Below, piece after piece: positions 6,278 through 9,233 of a DNA stretch of 9,233 nucleotides. Both the position numbers and the translations under genes were made by a program. A model generated the notes under the pieces. The model had not been told where the DNA came from and ran no database searches. It saw nothing but the letters and a program-made list of their open reading frames with translations. This DNA is from Zhongshania aliphaticivorans (lineage in GTDB: Bacteria > Pseudomonadota > Gammaproteobacteria > Pseudomonadales > Spongiibacteraceae), in NCBI RefSeq assembly GCF_902705875.1, contig NZ_CACSIK010000002.1:295122-304354 (forward strand), given 5' to 3'. Position 1 is the stretch's first letter. Every line of letters begins with the position of its first letter.

Positions 6278-7756
6278 ATGAGCACGCATAATTCGAACAG
6301 TTTTGAGCCGCTTGCTCTTAACCACTTTGTGAGTGGAATGGATATGGCTGCCTCTGATGGTGGAAGGCTGTCACTTATTAGCCCCGTTGACGAGTCGGAG
6401 TTTGCGACATGCGCGCGTGGCACAAAAGAAGATTTGGATGTCGCAGTCAGTGCTGCGCGAGGTCAGTTTGATGGCGGTGAATGGAGTAAGCTTAGCGGTT
6501 CAGATCGAGGTGTTCTGCTAAATAAGCTTGCTGACTTGGTTGAGCGCGATTCAGCTCTGATTGCTGATATGGACGCACGTTGTATAGGCCGTGTCGGGAT
6601 CGAGCCGACGTTATTAGATCTGCCGAACTCAGTGCAGACATTGCGAACCTCTGCTGGTTGGGCAGACAAAATTGAAGGGCGAACTATTCCAACTCCGGGG
6701 TATATGGGGCGATCGACGCTTTCTTATACGCTGCAGCAACCAGTCGGTGTGGTAGGTGCAATTGTGCCGTGGAACACCCCGTTCATGATTACCTGCTGGA
6801 AGCTTGGTCCTCTACTCGCTGCTGGTTGCACAGTAGTTGTTAAGCCTTCAGAAGAAACCCCGCTTTCTGCTCTGCATTTAGCGAAACTGTGTAAAGAAGC
6901 AGGTTTTCCTGATGGTGTGGTAAATGTTGTTACTGGCTCGGGAATTGTAATTGGACGGGGGCTCGCAGAGCATCCTGGTGTTGATAAGATTACATTCACC
7001 GGTAGTCCTGCTGTTGGGCAAGACATTCAGCGCGTAGCAGGTAAGCAGTTTAAGCGAGTATCGCTTGAGCTTGGTGGTAAGAGTCCACAGATTGTTTTTA
7101 ATGATGCAGACATTGACGCGGCCATTGGCGGGTGCGCAATGGGTGTTTTCTTTAATCAGGGGCAAATTTGCGCCGCGGGTTCTCGTATTTTGGTTCACAA
7201 CGATATCGCAGATGAGTTTGCCGAAAAATTGGCTGCGGTAGCAAATGGGATAGCGGTTGGTGATCCACGGTCTGACGGTATACAGATGGGGCCCGTCGCT
7301 AAAAAAGGGCAGTTTGATCGAGTTAATAATTATATTCGCACCGGTGTAGACGAAGGCGCAAAATTACTAGCTGGAGGCGAGAGCGAATATAAGAAAGGTT
7401 GGTTTGTGAAGCCGACAGTATTTTCCCGGGCGACAAACCAAATGACGATTGCCCGAGAGGAAATTTTCGGGCCAGTAGCGACAGTGATTCCTTTCTCCGA
7501 CGAGGCAGAAGCGTTGCAGATAGCTAACGACTCCCAGTATGGGCTTGCGGCAACTATTTGGACTAAAGATGTGATGCGTGCTCACCGCTTAGCTCGAGGC
7601 TTGAAGGTGGGTGCGGTTGGAGTGAATTGCTGGGCTCCGATTGACGCTCGGCTACCCTGGGGTGGCACAAAATCAAGCGGTATCGGCCGGGAATGTGGTT
7701 TGTCAGGTGTTTTGGCATACACTGAAGAAAAAGTCATAACCATTTTGACTGATTAG
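6278..7756 (+). CDS. NAD(P)-dependent aldehyde dehydrogenase, probably phenylacetaldehyde dehydrogenase (StyD-like)
   Basis: A 492-residue cytosolic member of the ALDH superfamily, full length. It has the PWN cofactor motif with N166, K189 for the cofactor ribose, the FTGS nucleotide-fold turn (240-243), the general base E264 in ELGGKSP, the nucleophile C298 in a GQIC context, and the EIFGPV motif (395-400) that positions the nicotinamide ribose. Sequence alone does not fix the substrate. The position between paaK and styC argues strongly for oxidation of phenylacetaldehyde, the StyC product, to phenylacetate, the PaaK substrate. The start is well supported by AAGGAGA (6264-6270), seven bases before ATG. 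The 129 bp ahead may hold its own promoter, but I could not identify one with correct spacing. Confidence 0.9.
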   Translation: MSTHNSNSFEPLALNHFVSGMDMAASDGGRLSLISPVDESEFATCARGTKEDLDVAVSAARGQFDGGEWSKLSGSDRGVLLNKLADLVERDSALIADMDARCIGRVGIEPTLLDLPNSVQTLRTSAGWADKIEGRTIPTPGYMGRSTLSYTLQQPVGVVGAIVPWNTPFMITCWKLGPLLAAGCTVVVKPSEETPLSALHLAKLCKEAGFPDGVVNVVTGSGIVIGRGLAEHPGVDKITFTGSPAVGQDIQRVAGKQFKRVSLELGGKSPQIVFNDADIDAAIGGCAMGVFFNQGQICAAGSRILVHNDIADEFAEKLAAVANGIAVGDPRSDGIQMGPVAKKGQFDRVNNYIRTGVDEGAKLLAGGESEYKKGWFVKPTVFSRATNQMTIAREEIFGPVATVIPFSDEAEALQIANDSQYGLAATIWTKDVMRAHRLARGLKVGAVGVNCWAPIDARLPWGGTKSSGIGRECGLSGVLAYTEEKVITILTD

Positions 7757-8204
7757 CATTTATTCCTATAACGATCTATGTAGAGCGTCGCTTGCTATTT
7801 GAGGCGGGGCTCTATACTTCGCATTGCCTAGTTTTATGATCATCACCCCTAGTGGTCTGGGCGTAGAGTAAGGCAATCTTGCCCCTCACCTTGTGTGCAA
7901 TTCTTCCTATCTGTAAAACGTATTAATTTCTAGGCCGGCTAAAAAATACCTCGGTTTGCTTAAGTAATCGGCTTCAGTGGAAGCGATAAAATATATTGCT
8001 GTTTAGCTAGCTTCCGCCGTGCTTTCCGTAACTTAGCTTGTGTTGAGTAAGAGGGCTATGCGTAGCGCATGATACATTTTAATCTTTTTAATCAATTAGT
8101 TACCGTAATTTTGAAAAAATACGAAGTAGCTATATTGATTTGATACAAAAATAAGTGGCAAGTTTTAAAAATGACATGTAAAGTAGCGTTTAAGTTAGCA
8201 GATA

Positions 8205-8221
8205 CTTGTCGCTTGTCGCTT
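8205..8221 (+). repeat. Tandem heptamer, two and a half copies
   Basis: CTTGTCG is repeated at 8205-8211 and 8212-8218, followed by CTT. A related GTGTCGC occurs at 8235-8241. The repeat lies about 200 bp before the styC start. Direct repeats near an activator gene can be AraC-type binding half-sites, but the role is not shown. Confidence 0.4.
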
Positions 8222-8275
8222 TTGGCTGATATAAGTGTCGCATATGATGTGAAGTGTGCGCTAACTCCAGAAAAT

Positions 8276-8310
8276 AGTGCTGATAAGCGGTAATATCACT
8301 TATCAGCACT
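8276..8310. repeat. Perfect 12 bp inverted repeat upstream of styC, candidate operator or hairpin
   Basis: AGTGCTGATAAG (8276-8287) and CTTATCAGCACT (8299-8310) are exact reverse complements with an 11-base spacer. No T run follows, so it is not a standard terminator. The centre is about 130 bp before the styC start and roughly 65-75 bp upstream of the candidate -10 box at 8357, a usual place for an activator site. A near copy of the half-site, GCTGATATAAGTG, occurs at 8225-8237 with a 2-base insertion. The candidate protein partner is the regulator encoded from 9066, by proximity only. Confidence 0.55.
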
Positions 8311-8423
8311 GGCTCAAAGAATGAATGCCTTCACGCTCTACGAGGGTAAATACTAATAAAATACGGCTTTTGTTAAGAATCAAGGTTTCTATCAAAAGCT
8401 AATTATTTCATGAGGTTGGTAAT

Positions 8424-8918
8424 ATGCTTTCTAGCTTGCAATATAAAATGTCAGGTCATGGCGTCCTAATGATATTTTGTACGTTATTATTTGGTGTGCT
8501 TTATTGGATGAATCTAGTGGGTGGCTTCGAAATTGTACCTGGATATATGGTGCATTTTGATATTCCGGGGACTCCTGAGGGATGGAAGCGAGCGCATACT
8601 GGGCCGGCGATGAATGGAATGATGGTCATTGCTGTGGCATTTGTTCTTCCTACGCTGAATTTTTCCGAGAAAATGGCGAAGATACTTGGTTACATCATTA
8701 TTCTTGATGGCTGGGGGAATGTTGGTTTTTACTTCTTTGGTAACTTTACGCCTAACCGTGGTTTAAGCTTCGGTGACAATAAATTCGGTAGTGGCGATAT
8801 TTTCAGTGCATTGGCACTTGGGCCCGCATATTTATTCGGTGTTTTGGCGCTTGGTGCATTGTTTATTATTGGTGTGAGAGCCCTTCAAGTCGCGAAGATC
8901 AATAGAAGCAGAATGTAG
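8424..8918 (+). CDS. styC: Styrene oxide isomerase StyC
   Basis: A 164-residue inner-membrane protein with four helices (about 12-32, 61-80, 85-105 and 128-152), closely matching Pseudomonas styrene oxide isomerase (about 169 residues) along its whole length. Shared stretches include the GHGxLMIFCTLLFG segment (11-24), MNLVGGFEI (29-37), PEGWxRAHxGPA (51-62), NGMMVIAVAFVLP (64-76), NVGFY (99-103) and PNRGL (110-114). The enzyme performs a Meinwald rearrangement of styrene oxide to phenylacetaldehyde at a haem b iron. From memory of the published structure, the haem ligand is His58 and the active-site residues include Asn64 and Tyr103; all three are present at the same numbers. The start is supported by GAGG eight bases upstream. 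It is followed by a long hairpin and then the regulator gene. Placing styC after the aldehyde dehydrogenase differs from the classical order. Confidence 0.95.
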   Translation: MLSSLQYKMSGHGVLMIFCTLLFGVLYWMNLVGGFEIVPGYMVHFDIPGTPEGWKRAHTGPAMNGMMVIAVAFVLPTLNFSEKMAKILGYIIILDGWGNVGFYFFGNFTPNRGLSFGDNKFGSGDIFSALALGPAYLFGVLALGALFIIGVRALQVAKINRSRM

Positions 8919-8948
8919 AAAATTAATAGCTGATTAGGCGTCCAAGGG

Positions 8949-8990
8949 GTGCGGCAGTTTTAGGCTTAAGGACTAGAAATTTTGCCGCAC
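8949..8990. repeat. Long hairpin between styC and the regulator gene
   Basis: GTGCGGCA (8949-8956) pairs exactly with TGCCGCAC (8983-8990). Inside it TTTTAG (8958-8963) pairs with CTAGAA (8973-8978) with one G-U pair, leaving a 9-base loop. It starts 30 bases after the styC stop. The downstream DNA (GTCTTAGTCT) has no T run, so it may be a weak terminator, an mRNA-end stabiliser or a DNA site rather than a classical terminator. Confidence 0.5.
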
Positions 8991-9065
8991 GTCTTAGTCT
9001 GTTGAGCGGTTTGAAATATTCGGTATCAGCTTACGCTAAATAATTATATAAAAGAGTAGCTAATA

Positions 9066-9233
9066 ATGAATGAAGTATTCGATACAAGTAGTCATCAAGC
9101 TGTGTTTTCTCGGTTAGGTTGGTGTACCTCCAATACGAAGCAGCTTGGTAACTTTCGTGAGTGGCAGGATTTTGTTCACGACAATTTTCCGTGGCTAGAG
9201 CACAGAAATAATACTAGCGGGCAATTTGAGGCA
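9066..9233 (+). CDS. Start of a probable AraC-family transcriptional regulator (truncated by window end)
   Basis: An open frame of 56 codons begins at ATG 9066 and runs off the window. The visible part, with F30-R-E-W33, V37, F41-P-W-L44 and G52-x-F54-E, resembles the start of the ligand-binding domain of AraC-type regulators of the FeaR kind, where an F-x-x-W segment is followed by a conserved F-x-x-L. The DNA-binding domain lies outside, so the call is tentative. The ribosome site is poor (AGAG at 9053-9056). The other nearby ATG, at 9070, is out of frame and soon closed. FeaR activates an aromatic aldehyde dehydrogenase gene in E. coli, so a regulator of this type beside styC would fit control by an aromatic aldehyde or acid, but this is inference. 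Confidence 0.5.
   Translation, partial: MNEVFDTSSHQAVFSRLGWCTSNTKQLGNFREWQDFVHDNFPWLEHRNNTSGQFEA

Larger units (their letters stand above)
7757..8423. other. 667 bp non-coding gap with repeats upstream of styC
   Basis: No plausible gene is present on either strand; all frames are broken by stops. Just after the aldehyde dehydrogenase stop, TAGAGC (7781-7786) pairs with GCTCTA (7809-7814), and ATTGCCT (7823-7829) with AGGCAAT (7871-7877). Neither is followed by a T run, so they are weak terminator candidates at best. A small hairpin, ATGCG-tag-CGCAT, lies near 8060-8070. A tandem heptamer (8205-8221) and a long inverted repeat (8276-8310) are listed separately. TAAAAT (8357-8362) is a 5-of-6 match to a -10 box, but has no good -35 partner, as is usual for activator-dependent promoters. 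The styC ribosome site GAGG (8412-8415) ends the region. Confidence 0.5.

Overview
The window looks like a stretch of a proteobacterial chromosome, probably a marine gammaproteobacterium. That placement rests on moderate-to-low GC, good Shine-Dalgarno sites and the protein sequences as I remember their families; finer placement is not possible from sequence alone. It carries part of a catabolic cluster for styrene-type aromatic compounds that passes through phenylacetaldehyde and phenylacetate. No transposase, integrase, tRNA, rRNA or CRISPR array was seen.

Layout from left to right. A FAD/NAD(P)-dependent oxidoreductase of unknown substrate (246-1649, +) ends at a strong bidirectional terminator. 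Facing it are two minus-strand genes: a four-helix membrane protein that is a diverged relative of styrene oxide isomerase (1782-2276), and PaaY, a gamma-carbonic-anhydrase-fold thioesterase (2434-3030). An AT-rich divergent control region of 299 bp separates paaY from a plus-strand operon. That operon encodes PaaK phenylacetate-CoA ligase (3330-4640), a thiolase homologue lacking its catalytic cysteine (4642-5814) and an EthD-family small protein (5840-6148). After a 129 bp gap comes an aldehyde dehydrogenase (6278-7756). A 667 bp gap rich in repeats follows, then a clear styrene oxide isomerase StyC (8424-8918), a long hairpin, and the first 56 codons of a probable AraC-type regulator that runs off the window (9066-9233).

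The recognised enzymes form a sequence of reactions: StyC rearranges an aryl epoxide to an arylacetaldehyde, the aldehyde dehydrogenase oxidises it to arylacetate, and PaaK activates it to arylacetyl-CoA. PaaY is a housekeeping enzyme of the downstream phenylacetyl-CoA ring-opening pathway. The epoxide-forming monooxygenase (styAB) and the paaABCDE epoxidase are not in the window. The gene order differs from the styABCD order known in Pseudomonas.

The best candidates for new biology are the second, catalytically altered StyC-like protein, the thiolase-fold protein with two of four signature motifs destroyed but an intact reading frame, and the orphan flavoprotein, all beside otherwise standard pathway genes.
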